Shown piece by piece: positions 1 through 8,051 of a DNA stretch of 64,000 nucleotides (positions are counted from its first letter, which is position 1; every line of letters begins with the position of its first letter). Origin of the DNA: Ancylobacter koreensis (GTDB lineage Bacteria; Pseudomonadota; Alphaproteobacteria; Rhizobiales; Xanthobacteraceae); assembly GCF_023016525.1 (NCBI RefSeq), contig NZ_JALKCG010000001.1, forward strand, positions 1,116,001 to 1,180,000. The letters are read 5' to 3'. A model generated the notes under the pieces. That model worked only from the letters and a program-made list of their open reading frames with translations, was not told the DNA's origin and searched no databases. Both the position numbers and the translations under genes were made by a program.

Positions 1-828
1 CAGCGCATCGAGCTTGCTTCCGAGGAGGTCATCCCGAACATCCACCCGGACCGGCGGGACGGCGCCTATCCGCTCTCGGCGGTGGGGCAGGCCGGCTATC
101 ACATGGCCGACACTTCCTGCCCCATCGGCGCCGATACCTATGAATGCGCCCTGCGCAGCGCCCATGCCGCCGCGCAGGCGGCGCGGCTTGTGAGCGCCGG
201 CGATCCGGCGGCCTATGCGCTGTGCCGCCCGCCCGGCCACCACGCCTTCGCCGACCTCGCCGGCGGCTTCTGCTACCTCAACAACGCCGCCATCGCCGCG
301 CAGGCGCTGCGCGCGACGGCGGATCGGGTGACGATCCTCGATGTCGACCTGCATCACGGTAACGGCACGCAGGGCATCTTCTACGCCCGCCCGGACGTGC
401 TCACCGTCTCGATCCATGCCGATCCGGCGCGCTTCTACCCCTTCTTCTGGGGCCATGCGGACGAGCGCGGCCGCGACGCCGGGCTCGGCTACAATCTCAA
501 CCTGCCGCTGGAGCGCAAGACCGGCGACGAGGGCTTCCTCGCCGCGCTCGACCGCGCGCTGGAGCGCATCGCCGCCTTCGCGCCGGGCGCGCTGGTGGTG
601 GCGCTCGGGCTCGACGCCTATGAAGGCGACCCCTTCGCCGGGCTCGCCGTCACCACGCCCGGCTTCGGGCGCATCGGCGCGCGCATCGCCCAGCTCGCAC
701 TGCCGACCGTCATCGTGCAGGAGGGCGGCTATGCCTGCGAGGCGCTGGGGGCGAACCTGGTATCTTTTCTCGACGGTTTCCGCGCCGGCCATCGCGTGGG
801 TGTCGCGCTTGGCGGAGAACGGCCGTGA
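1..828 (+). CDS. Histone deacetylase-like amidohydrolase (acetylpolyamine amidohydrolase family), 5' truncated by window edge
   Basis: Zinc-dependent amidohydrolase of the class II HDAC/acetylpolyamine deacetylase fold, expected to remove acetyl groups from polyamines or lysine-like substrates in the cytoplasm. The frame is open to base 1, so the true start lies upstream; 275 residues are visible. Seen: the RPPGHH segment (visible residues 76-81), the zinc/catalytic block D-V-D-L-H-H-G-N-G (D116 and H118 are the expected metal ligands) and the third-ligand segment GLDAYEGDP (D205). Family members run to about 340 residues, so roughly 60 are missing. The stop overlaps the start of the thioesterase gene by 4 bases, suggesting translational coupling. 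The substrate cannot be told from sequence. Confidence 0.9.
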   Translation, partial: QRIELASEEVIPNIHPDRRDGAYPLSAVGQAGYHMADTSCPIGADTYECALRSAHAAAQAARLVSAGDPAAYALCRPPGHHAFADLAGGFCYLNNAAIAAQALRATADRVTILDVDLHHGNGTQGIFYARPDVLTVSIHADPARFYPFFWGHADERGRDAGLGYNLNLPLERKTGDEGFLAALDRALERIAAFAPGALVVALGLDAYEGDPFAGLAVTTPGFGRIGARIAQLALPTVIVQEGGYACEALGANLVSFLDGFRAGHRVGVALGGERP

Positions 829-1244
829 CGATCCGGACCTTCCAGGGCGTGGTCTATCCCGCCCAGTGCGACGCCATGGGGCACATGAACGTGCAGCATT
901 ATGTCGGCGTGTTCGACCAGGCGACATGGCACCTCTTCGCCGCCTGCGGCTACGATTCCGGCTGGATCGAGACGCGCCGCGAGGGCTGGGCCGATGTGCG
1001 CCACGAGATCGACTACCGCCAGGAGGTGCGGGCGGGCGAGCTCTTCGTCATCGACAGCGCCGTGCGGCGGGTGGGCACCACATCGCTCACCACCTGGCAC
1101 CGGCTTTCCACCGCGCGCGGGGTTAGCGCCGAGATGCTGGCGGTGACGGTCTATTTCGATCTCGCGGCGCGGCGCGCCCGCGAGTTGCCGGAGGGCGTGC
1201 GCGCGGGCGCGCGGGCGCTGCTCGAACCGGGCGAGGGCGCATGA
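825..1244 (+). CDS. Acyl-CoA thioesterase, hotdog fold (4-hydroxybenzoyl-CoA thioesterase type)
   Basis: A 139-residue protein with the hotdog thioesterase signature at its N-terminus: D-A-M-G-H-M-N-V-Q-H-Y (about residues 15-25), where the Asp is the usual catalytic residue and H-M-N-V is the family hallmark. It should hydrolyse an acyl-CoA or aryl-CoA thioester in the cytoplasm. It starts with GTG inside the stop codon of the amidohydrolase gene (GTGA overlap), and its own stop overlaps the next gene, so the three genes probably form one transcript. A role shared with the neighbours is unknown. Confidence 0.85.
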   Translation: MTIRTFQGVVYPAQCDAMGHMNVQHYVGVFDQATWHLFAACGYDSGWIETRREGWADVRHEIDYRQEVRAGELFVIDSAVRRVGTTSLTTWHRLSTARGVSAEMLAVTVYFDLAARRARELPEGVRAGARALLEPGEGA

Positions 1245-1720
1245 GCCTCCTCATCCGTCCGGTGGAGCGGGAGGACCTGCCTGCCGTCGCCACCCTGCTG
1301 GCGCGGCTCGCCGACCATGTGCAGCCCGGCAAGGTGCCGCGCGCGGGCGTCGCCGAGCTCGAACGCTACGGGCCGGCCGGGCTTGGGCTCTTCGAGGCGC
1401 TGGTGGCGTGGCGCGGGGAGGCGGCGGTGGGGCTGTGCCTCTATACCTACACCTTCTCCGGCTGGCGCGGCCGTCCCGGCCTGCGGGTCGAGGACCTCTA
1501 TGTCGAGCCCTCCGAGCGCGGCGGCGGGCTCGGCCGGGCGCTGCTTGCCGCCGCGCTCGGGCGCGAGGCGGACAAGGGCTGCGCCTATGTGAAGCTTGCC
1601 GTCGACCGGAGCAACGAGAGCGGGCTCGGCTTCTACCGCCGGCTCGGCTTCACGCTGGAGGAGCACGACCACGAGATGCTGATCGAGGGCGCCGCGCTGG
1701 CGGCGCTCCTCGATCCGTAG
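1241..1720 (+). CDS. GNAT-family N-acetyltransferase
   Basis: A 159-residue GCN5-related acetyltransferase. Motif A, which binds the acetyl-CoA pyrophosphate, is visible as V-E-P-S-E-R-G-G-G-L-G-R-A (residues 88-100), preceded by the beta-strand D-L-Y, and the C-terminal N-x-x-x-x-x-F-Y-x-R-L-G-F motif of the fold is intact. The ATGA overlap with the thioesterase gene shows it is the last gene of a three-gene run. The acceptor substrate is not predictable. It lies tail to tail with the tartrate dehydrogenase gene, only 9 bases apart. Confidence 0.88.
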   Translation: MSLLIRPVEREDLPAVATLLARLADHVQPGKVPRAGVAELERYGPAGLGLFEALVAWRGEAAVGLCLYTYTFSGWRGRPGLRVEDLYVEPSERGGGLGRALLAAALGREADKGCAYVKLAVDRSNESGLGFYRRLGFTLEEHDHEMLIEGAALAALLDP

Positions 1721-1729
1721 GGGCGAGCC

Positions 1730-2806
1730 TCAGGCGTTCTCGCTCTCGATGGCCTCGATCACGCCGGCGGTCACGTCCGCCGTGCGGGCGGTGCCGCCGA
1801 GGTCGGGCGTGTGGAAGCGCGTATCGCCCGTCACCCGCTCGATCGCCTTCATCAGCCGCGCCGCAGCGGGCTTCTCGCCGAGATGCTCCAGCAGCATCAC
1901 CGACGACCAGAAGGTGCCAACCGGATTGGCGATGCCCTTGCCGATGATGTCGAAGGCCGAGCCGTGGATGGGCTCGAACATGGAGGGGAAGTTCCGCTCC
2001 GGGTTGAGGTTTGCCGTCGGCGCGATGCCGAGCGAGCCGGCCAGCGCCGCCGCGAGGTCCGACAGGATGTCGGCGTGCAGGTTGGTGGCCACGATGGTGT
2101 CGAGGCTTTCCGGCTTCATCACCATGCGCACGGTCATGGCGTCGACCAGCATCTTGTCCCAGGTCACATCGGGGAAGCCGGCGGCGACCTGCGCCGCCAC
2201 CTCGTCCCACATCACCATGGCGTGGCGCTGGGCGTTCGACTTGGTGACGACGGTGAGGTGCTTGCGCGGGCGCGAGCGGGCCAGCTCGAAGGCGAAGCGG
2301 ATGATGCGCTCGACGCCGGCGCGGGTGAACATGGCGACGTCCGTCGCGACCTCGATCGGCTGGCCCTGATGGGCGCGCCCGCCGACGCCGGCATATTCGC
2401 CCTCCGAGTTCTCGCGCACGATCACCCAGTCGAGTTCGGGCCCGTCGACCTTGCGCAGCGGCGAGGTGATGCCGGGCAGGATGCGGGTCGGGCGCACATT
2501 GGCGTACTGGTCGAAGGGCTGGCAGATGTTGAGCCGCAGGCCCCATAGCGTGATGTGGTCCGGGATTTCCGGGTGGCCGGCCGAGCCGAACAGGATGGCG
2601 TCGTGGTGGCGGATCTCGTCGCGCCCGTTCTCCGGCATCATGCGGCCGTGCTTCTTGTAGTACTCGCCGCCCCAGTCGAACGTGTCGACGGCGAAGGAGA
2701 AGCCGCCGTCGCGGCGGGCGAGGGCGTGCAGCACCTCGACGCCGGCCGAAATCACCTCGTCGCCGATGCCGTCGCCGGGGATGGCGGCGATCCTGTAGGT
2801 CTTCAT
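1730..2806 (-). CDS. ttuC: Tartrate / D-malate dehydrogenase (isocitrate/isopropylmalate dehydrogenase family)
   Basis: A 358-residue NAD- and metal-dependent beta-decarboxylating dehydrogenase. Seen: the N-terminal nucleotide motif P-G-D-G-I-G-D-E (10-17), the subgroup segment WGGEYYKKHGRMMPENG, substrate Arg-rich strands and the metal-binding segment H-A-D-I-L-S-D. The longer open frame extends upstream, but the ATG at 2806 is preceded by GGAGGAG at ideal spacing and gives the standard family N-terminus. It probably oxidises tartrate or D-malate to feed central metabolism. A LysR gene is divergently transcribed, with a perfect palindrome between them, suggesting substrate-induced control. 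TtuC and DmlA cannot be separated by eye. Confidence 0.88.
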   Translation of the reverse strand: MKTYRIAAIPGDGIGDEVISAGVEVLHALARRDGGFSFAVDTFDWGGEYYKKHGRMMPENGRDEIRHHDAILFGSAGHPEIPDHITLWGLRLNICQPFDQYANVRPTRILPGITSPLRKVDGPELDWVIVRENSEGEYAGVGGRAHQGQPIEVATDVAMFTRAGVERIIRFAFELARSRPRKHLTVVTKSNAQRHAMVMWDEVAAQVAAGFPDVTWDKMLVDAMTVRMVMKPESLDTIVATNLHADILSDLAAALAGSLGIAPTANLNPERNFPSMFEPIHGSAFDIIGKGIANPVGTFWSSVMLLEHLGEKPAAARLMKAIERVTGDTRFHTPDLGGTARTADVTAGVIEAIESENA

Positions 2807-2902
2807 GGGGTCTCCTCCGGCACGAGCCGTTCGCTGCGGCGCCTGAACGGCGCTCATCGGGGCGCGGAGACTGGGCCGCTCTCCCGCGAAGCTCAATGCG
2901 GT

Positions 2903-2920
2903 TTTAATTGTACAATTAAA
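2903..2920. promoter_or_regulatory. 18-bp perfect palindrome between ttuC and the LysR gene
   Basis: The sequence TTTAATTGTACAATTAAA reads the same on both strands and sits in an AT-rich patch inside otherwise GC-rich DNA, between two divergent genes. It contains a T-N11-A arrangement compatible with a LysR-type binding site and a TTGTACAA core also seen in GntR operators. The best guess is the operator for the adjacent LysR protein. Confidence 0.6.
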
Positions 2921-2978
2921 TGAAATAATATCGTTCGCCATGGCGCCCCTGCGGCGCATGGCGGAGCCGGACGGCCTC

Positions 2979-3893
2979 ATGGACCTTCATCAGTTGCGCT
3001 GCTTCGTGGCGGTGGCGGACGAGCTGCATTTCGGCCGTGCCGCGCGGCGGCTGGAACTGATGCCCTCGGCGCTCGGCCGGCAGGTGAAGCTGCTGGAGGA
3101 ATCGCTCGGCGCCGCCCTGCTCAGCCGCACCACCCGCTCGGTCGCCCTCACCGCCGAGGGCGCGGCGCTGATCGAGGAGGCGCGCGCCCTGCTGGCGGAG
3201 GCGGACGCCATGGCGGCGCGCTTTCGGGCACGGGCCCGGACGCGGGCAACCACGCTGCGGCTGGGCGCGGTCGACACCGCCGCCGCCGGGCTGGTGCCGC
3301 TGCTGCTGCACGATTTCCGCGAGCGACATCCCGATATCGCCGTCGAGCTGGTGGAGGACAAGACCATCCGCCTGCTGCCGCGCCTGCTGTCCGGCCGGCT
3401 CGACCTCGTCTTCATCCGCCCGCCGGCGGTGCTCGGGCGGCAGATCGAGGCGCGCATGCTGTTCCGCGAGAGCGTAGTCGTCGCGATGCGCAGCGACCAC
3501 CGGCTGGCGCGCCGGCGCTCGGTCACGGTGGCGGCGCTGGCCGATGAGCCGCTGATCGTGCCGGACCGGCGCTCGCGCCCGCACAGCCACGATCTCACCA
3601 CCAAGCTGTTCGCGCAGGCCGGGCTGCGCCCGGCGGTGGCGCAGGTCGCCGGCGAGAAGCAGACCATTGTCGGCCTCGTCGCCGCCGGGCTCGGCGTCGC
3701 GCTGGTGCCGCGCTGGACCGCGCGCCTCTCGCTCGCCGGGGTGCGCTACGTGCCGCTGGCCTTCGAGGGCGCCGAGGCTTTGAACATATTGCCGCTGGCC
3801 GCCGCCTGGGCGCGGGGCTCGCGCGATCCCGCCCGCGAGGCGATGCTCGCCCTGTTGGCCGAACGCCTGCCGGACTACTCCCGCGAGGCGTGA
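2979..3893 (+). CDS. LysR-family transcriptional regulator
   Basis: A 304-residue LTTR. The N-terminal winged helix-turn-helix is clear (M-D-L-H-Q-L-R-C-F, then FGRAARRLELMPSALGRQVK, then LLSRTTRSVALT), followed by an alpha/beta effector-binding domain. The ATG at 2979 gives the canonical LysR N-terminus; two upstream in-frame ATGs (2940, 2958) would add an unconserved leader. It is divergent from ttuC with a palindromic site in the intergenic DNA, so it probably controls ttuC and itself. Its last 19 bases overlap the convergent SulP gene. Confidence 0.9.
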   Translation: MDLHQLRCFVAVADELHFGRAARRLELMPSALGRQVKLLEESLGAALLSRTTRSVALTAEGAALIEEARALLAEADAMAARFRARARTRATTLRLGAVDTAAAGLVPLLLHDFRERHPDIAVELVEDKTIRLLPRLLSGRLDLVFIRPPAVLGRQIEARMLFRESVVVAMRSDHRLARRRSVTVAALADEPLIVPDRRSRPHSHDLTTKLFAQAGLRPAVAQVAGEKQTIVGLVAAGLGVALVPRWTARLSLAGVRYVPLAFEGAEALNILPLAAAWARGSRDPAREAMLALLAERLPDYSREA

Positions 3894-5578
3894 GCGCCCG
3901 CGTGCCCGAAGGCGGGAATGACTTCTTCCAGATCGTCGAAGATCATGCCGGCGCCGATGGTTTCCAGCGTGCCGGCGCGCTCCAGTATCTCCATCGGGTC
4001 GCGGTGCAGTTCGGCGATGCCGAGCGCCACGCCCTGGGCGGCGAATTCCGCCTGCACCTCGGCCAGCATGGTGGCGGCGGTTGAATCCACCTGCGCGATG
4101 GCGCTGGCATCGATGACGAACCAGCGGGTGCCCGCCGGCAGCGCGCCGAGATGCGCCTTCAGCAGTGCGCGCACATAGTCCACATTGAAGAACAGCAGGC
4201 TGCCCTGGATCATGCACACCGCGAGCCCCGGCACCGGCCGGGCGCGTGGCTCGCGGTGCAGCTTGTAGAAGCCGGGATGGCCGGGAAGGCGCCCGAGCAT
4301 CGCCTCGCGCGGGCGCATCTCCTTGAGCAGCACATAGGCGAGCGTGGCGGCCACGGCGATCATCACCCCGTTCAGCACGCCGAGGGTGAGCGCCCCCCAC
4401 AAGCTGATCAGCGCGAAGGCGAACTCCATGCGGCTGATGCGCCAGAGCTCGGCGAAGCCGCGCAGGTCGATCAGGCTCAGCGCGGCGGCGCCGAGGATGG
4501 CGCCGAGCGCAGGCACGGGCAGGAGGCGCAGCGCGTCGTTGAGATAGAGCAGCAGCACCGCGAGGCTCAGCGCCGCCACCAGACCGGCAAGCTGCGAGCG
4601 CCCGCCGACCGACAGGTTCACGGCGGTGCGCGAATCCGACACCGTGACCGGGAAGCCGCTGAACAGGCCGGCGGCGATGTTGGCGGCCCCCAGCCCGGTC
4701 AGCTCGGCATTGGGGTCCACCTCGAACCGGCCGCGCGCGCCGAAGCTGCGGGCGGCGACGATGCCGGAGCCGAAGCTGACCAGCCACACGGCGGCGGCGC
4801 CGAGCAGCACCTCCTTCAGCGGCAGGCCGGCTTCGAGCGGCAGGGAGAGGGCGGGAAAACCCTGCGGGATCGGCCCGACCACCTTCATCCCCAGCGCCTC
4901 GAAGCCGAAGGCCCAGGAGGCGAGGATGGCGAGGGTGACCGCCGCCAGCGGACCCGGGATCGGCGATTTCCAGCGGTTGAGCAGCAGGAGCAGGACGAGC
5001 AGCCCGCCGCCCAGCGCCGCCGAGGGCCAGTGTATGCCGCCGGCCTTGCGCGCCAGCTCGATGAGCGGGGAAATCAGCCCGTCGCTCTCGATCCTCAGCC
5101 CGGTGAAGCGGCCGATCTGGCCGACGAGGATGGACAGCGCCACGCCGCTGATGAAGCCGAGCAGGATCGGCCGCGAGAGGAAGGCGGCGACCACCCCGAA
5201 GCGTAGCCGCCCGGCGATGAGGCACATCACGCCGACGGTGAGGGCGAGGAGCGCGCTCGCCGCCACGCGGTCGGCCGGCGTCGCGGCCGTCAGGCTGGCC
5301 AGCACGCCGGCGAGCACCGTCATGGTCGGCGCGTCGGGTCCCACGATGAGCTGGCGCGAGGGACCGAACAGCGCGTAGCCGATGAGCGGGAAGAGGCTGG
5401 CATAGAGGCCCACCTCCGGCGGGAGGCCGGCAATGGCGGGATAGGCGATGGCGCTCGGCACGGCGACGGTGGCGATGGCGAGGCCGGCGGGGACGTCGGC
5501 GCGGATCCAGCCGGGCGTGAAGCCGGCGAAGCCTTTCAGGATGGGAAGCCTGTCCAGCATGGGAAGCCTGTCCATCAT
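3875..5578 (-). CDS. SulP-family inorganic anion transporter with C-terminal STAS domain
   Basis: A 567-residue inner-membrane SLC26/SulP transporter. The start region holds the SulP motif A-Y-P-A-I-A-G-L-P-P-E-V-G-L-Y; about 12-14 hydrophobic segments follow to residue 425, including the G-L-F-S-G-F-P-V-T-V-S-D-S-R-T-A-V-N signature. The last ~120 residues form a STAS domain with the V-I-D-A-S-A-I-A-Q-V-D-S-T segment. It may carry sulfate, bicarbonate or another anion. The first codons are duplicated (M-M-D-R-L-P-M-L-D-R-L-P), so translation could start at 5578, 5575 or 5560; AGAGGA precedes 5578. Confidence 0.9.
   Translation of the reverse strand: MMDRLPMLDRLPILKGFAGFTPGWIRADVPAGLAIATVAVPSAIAYPAIAGLPPEVGLYASLFPLIGYALFGPSRQLIVGPDAPTMTVLAGVLASLTAATPADRVAASALLALTVGVMCLIAGRLRFGVVAAFLSRPILLGFISGVALSILVGQIGRFTGLRIESDGLISPLIELARKAGGIHWPSAALGGGLLVLLLLLNRWKSPIPGPLAAVTLAILASWAFGFEALGMKVVGPIPQGFPALSLPLEAGLPLKEVLLGAAAVWLVSFGSGIVAARSFGARGRFEVDPNAELTGLGAANIAAGLFSGFPVTVSDSRTAVNLSVGGRSQLAGLVAALSLAVLLLYLNDALRLLPVPALGAILGAAALSLIDLRGFAELWRISRMEFAFALISLWGALTLGVLNGVMIAVAATLAYVLLKEMRPREAMLGRLPGHPGFYKLHREPRARPVPGLAVCMIQGSLLFFNVDYVRALLKAHLGALPAGTRWFVIDASAIAQVDSTAATMLAEVQAEFAAQGVALGIAELHRDPMEILERAGTLETIGAGMIFDDLEEVIPAFGHAGAHASRE
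5541..5574. repeat. 18-bp-period tandem duplication at the start of the SulP gene
   Basis: The 16 bases ATGGGAAGCCTGTCCA occur at 5541-5556 and again at 5559-5574 (plus strand), giving a duplicated MLDRLP peptide at the N-terminus of the SulP protein. It looks like a recent slippage duplication that created an extra in-frame start codon. Confidence 0.85.
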
Positions 5579-5632
5579 GGCAGTCCTCTCGCTGCGGGCT
5601 CTGCCGCCGGCGGGCGCGGGGTGCGCGCCGCG

Positions 5633-6547
5633 TCAGCGGTCGACCACGCTCCAGTCCGGTCCCGGATCGAAGCGCCTGATGCCGGGCGCCAGCTTCGCCG
5701 TGTCGGGCCCGAGATTGCGCTCGAAGACTCCGCCGCGCTGGTCGCACAGGAAGGTCATCACGCCGGTCTCCTGCCAGCGTTCGGGGTAGGCGAGCATGGC
5801 GAAGCCCGCCAGTAGCCGGCCCTTGACGAGGTAGCTGTAGGCGCCGCCCGGCGCGTTCGGCCCCTGCGCGGTGAGGATGCGGTAGACATAGCCCTCATAG
5901 GCGCGCGGGCCGGTGCCGCGCGCCACCTTCTCCCGCGCGGCGGCGGCGAGGCGCGCGCCGAGCGGGCTGCGGTCATTGGCGTTCTCGGGCGGCCAGTAGA
6001 GGCCGTCGTGACGGCCGGGCGTGCTGATGAAGCGCCGGGCATATTGCTGCACCGGCTCGTCATCGTGCAGCGCGCCGAAATACTCGTTCTGCGCCGCCAC
6101 GAAATCGGCGCAGGCAGCGATGGCGGCATATTCGTTGCGTCCGATCGTCCGGTCGGTGATCTCCTGCCGGCCTGCGGCGAGGTCGAAGGACCACGTGCCG
6201 TCCTTCTGCGCCAGCGGAATGGGAAAGCGCCAGCCGATGCGCCCGAGCACGACGACCTTCTCGCCCTCCGGCCCGTCGGCAATATTGACGGAGCCGGCGG
6301 CGAGGCCGAGGAACATGTCGCGGCGCCGTGCATCGATGTCGGCGTCGCCGCTCCCCAGCACGTCACGGGCGCCGGCGCCGAAAAGCGCGTCGAGCCGGGC
6401 GGCGTCGCCCGCCCGCACGCCCTCGACGAGGGCGGAGGCCGCCGCCTCGGGCGAGGGGAAGCTTTCCTGCGCACGGGTCGGAGAGGTGAGGGCGAAGCCG
6501 ACGAGGGCCGCGAGAAGCGGCAGCGTACGGCGAGGGCGATGATCCAT
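5633..6547 (-). CDS. DUF2950 family secreted protein
   Basis: A 304-residue protein with a Sec signal peptide at the N-terminus (RRTLPLLAALVGFALTSPTRAQ, cleaved after A-Q-type residues) followed by a DUF2950 domain, recognised from the pattern P-S-P-E-A-A-A-x-A-L-V-E-G-V-R-A-G-D near the start and the G-A-Y-S-Y-L-V-K-G-R-L-L-A-G-F-A-M-L-A-Y-P segment near the end. Function unknown. The ATG at 6547 follows GAGGAGAAC. It lies 10 bases downstream of the DUF3300 gene; the two families commonly travel together, and here they form one minus-strand cluster with an HlyD-type adaptor. Confidence 0.8.
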   Translation of the reverse strand: MDHRPRRTLPLLAALVGFALTSPTRAQESFPSPEAAASALVEGVRAGDAARLDALFGAGARDVLGSGDADIDARRRDMFLGLAAGSVNIADGPEGEKVVVLGRIGWRFPIPLAQKDGTWSFDLAAGRQEITDRTIGRNEYAAIAACADFVAAQNEYFGALHDDEPVQQYARRFISTPGRHDGLYWPPENANDRSPLGARLAAAAREKVARGTGPRAYEGYVYRILTAQGPNAPGGAYSYLVKGRLLAGFAMLAYPERWQETGVMTFLCDQRGGVFERNLGPDTAKLAPGIRRFDPGPDWSVVDR

Positions 6548-6557
6548 CACGTTCTCC

Positions 6558-8051
6558 TCACCGCCGGCCGCCAGGACCGCCACCGCCGCCACCACCACCA
6601 CCGCCGCCCGGCCGGCCGGCGCGCGGCGGCACGGGCGGACGGGACACCGACTGCCGGCTGGAGGCGCCGCGCTTGGCGAGGCCCGCCGCATTGCCGCCGG
6701 CGCCGATGTCGCCGAAGGCGGAAGGACGCTGCGGGCTCGCCGGCCGTCCCGTCGCCGGGCGATCGGGCCGCGGTGCCGGCTTGGTCGCGGGCTGTGTCGC
6801 AGGCTTGGTCGAGGGTTTGGCCGACGGTCCGGTCGACGGCATGCCGCCGGGCGCCCCGCCCGGCTTGCCCGGTCCGCCAACATTCGGGCCTCCCGGCCCG
6901 GCGGGTTTTCCCGGTCCGCCAAAGTTCGGTCCGCCGGCACCGCCAACCCCGCCCGGGCCCGGATTCCCGGGTCCACCGGCATTCGGGCCTCCGGGACCAG
7001 CGGGTCCGCCGGGCCTTCCGGGACCGCCGACATTGGGTCCACCCGGTCCGCCCGGCCGGCCGGGTCCGCCGATGCCCGGCTTGGTGCCCTGGCCGGGGCG
7101 GTAGCGGTCCGCGTCCGGGCGCCAGGGGCGGGTATTGCCGCCACCGATGTTGATCTCGTTGCCGATATTGATGTTGCCGTTGTTGATGCCGCCGGGACGG
7201 TAGGCGGGATAGCCGGGCCAACGCGGCGGGTAGACCCAGCCATAGCGCCAGTCCCACGGATCGCTGACCGCCGCGCCGACCGCGACGCCGAGCCCGAAGC
7301 CGATCAGCCCGGCGGCGACCGCCGCGCTGCTGTCATAGACCGTCGCCGGATTATAGGTCGGCACATAGATGACGCCCGGCTCGGCGGGCTCGATGATGAC
7401 GTAGCTCGTCGTGCCCTGCGTCTCGGTCACGACGCGCTGCTGCGGCGTGGTCTTGAGGGAGCCCGACTTCTGCGCCCGCCGCCGCAGGTCCTGGATCGCC
7501 GCCGCGATGTCCTGCGGCTGGTAGACGAAGGCGTCGCCGAGATCGGAGGTGGCGTCGAGGTCCTCGTTCAGACGGGCGATCACGTCGGGAAAGCGCGCGA
7601 GAGCCTTGACCTCGGGGGTCCAGCTCTGCGCGTCGATGCCGCTGAAATCGCCCTTCGCGACCACCTCCTTGTTCTTCTCCAGCCAGCGTGCCGCCTGCAC
7701 GATCTCGATCGGGTAGGCACTGGCCGGCAGGAGCTGGGCAAGGAGGTCGTCGGGATAGAGCGCGTAGGGCGCCACCAGCTTGGCGATCTCTTCCTGCGAG
7801 AAGCGGACGACGTTGGCGTCGTCCGGCGCCGGCGCGGGGGGAGGCTGGACTGGCGCCGGCGCCGGCACGGTGGCGGTGGGATCGCCGGCGGAGGGCGGCG
7901 CCGTCTGCGCCCGCGCGGGGCCGGGCGCGCCGGCGACCAGCACGGCGAGGGTCAGCATCGATACCGTCGCCCGCAGCCCCGTCGGTTTCAGTCCCGTGGC
8001 CTTTAGCCCTCGCGTCATGCGTTCCCCGTACGTGCCGCCGGCATTGGGCAT
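6558..8051 (-). CDS. DUF3300 family secreted protein with Gly/Pro/Asn-rich repeat tail
   Basis: A 497-residue exported protein. A hydrophobic signal (S-M-L-T-L-A-V-L-V-A-G-A, ending A-R-A-Q) is followed by a Pro-rich linker and the DUF3300 core (E-E-I-A-K-L-V-A-P-Y-A-L-Y-P-D-D-L-L-A-Q-L-L through the Y-V-P-T-Y-N-P segment), a hydrophobic glycine patch, an N-I-N-I-G-N-E-I-N-I-G repeat, then about 80 residues of GGP/GxP triplets broken by Asn, and a poly-Gly end. The start at 8051 has GGGAGG upstream and overlaps the previous stop (ATGA); an ATG at 8018 would give a shorter signal peptide. Function unknown; an envelope or surface role is inferred. Confidence 0.8.
   Translation of the reverse strand: MPNAGGTYGERMTRGLKATGLKPTGLRATVSMLTLAVLVAGAPGPARAQTAPPSAGDPTATVPAPAPVQPPPAPAPDDANVVRFSQEEIAKLVAPYALYPDDLLAQLLPASAYPIEIVQAARWLEKNKEVVAKGDFSGIDAQSWTPEVKALARFPDVIARLNEDLDATSDLGDAFVYQPQDIAAAIQDLRRRAQKSGSLKTTPQQRVVTETQGTTSYVIIEPAEPGVIYVPTYNPATVYDSSAAVAAGLIGFGLGVAVGAAVSDPWDWRYGWVYPPRWPGYPAYRPGGINNGNINIGNEINIGGGNTRPWRPDADRYRPGQGTKPGIGGPGRPGGPGGPNVGGPGRPGGPAGPGGPNAGGPGNPGPGGVGGAGGPNFGGPGKPAGPGGPNVGGPGKPGGAPGGMPSTGPSAKPSTKPATQPATKPAPRPDRPATGRPASPQRPSAFGDIGAGGNAAGLAKRGASSRQSVSRPPVPPRAGRPGGGGGGGGGGGPGGRR

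Noticed and set aside
2916-5747. Very long open frame on the minus strand spanning the LysR and SulP genes
   Set aside because: Its translation is Arg/Ala/Pro-rich and shows no domain pattern; it is an out-of-frame shadow of high-GC coding DNA over clearly recognised genes.
6840-7090. Open frames on the plus strand rich in Pro and Gly as separate genes
   Set aside because: They are mirror images of the DUF3300 Gly/Pro repeat and have no ribosome site or domain.
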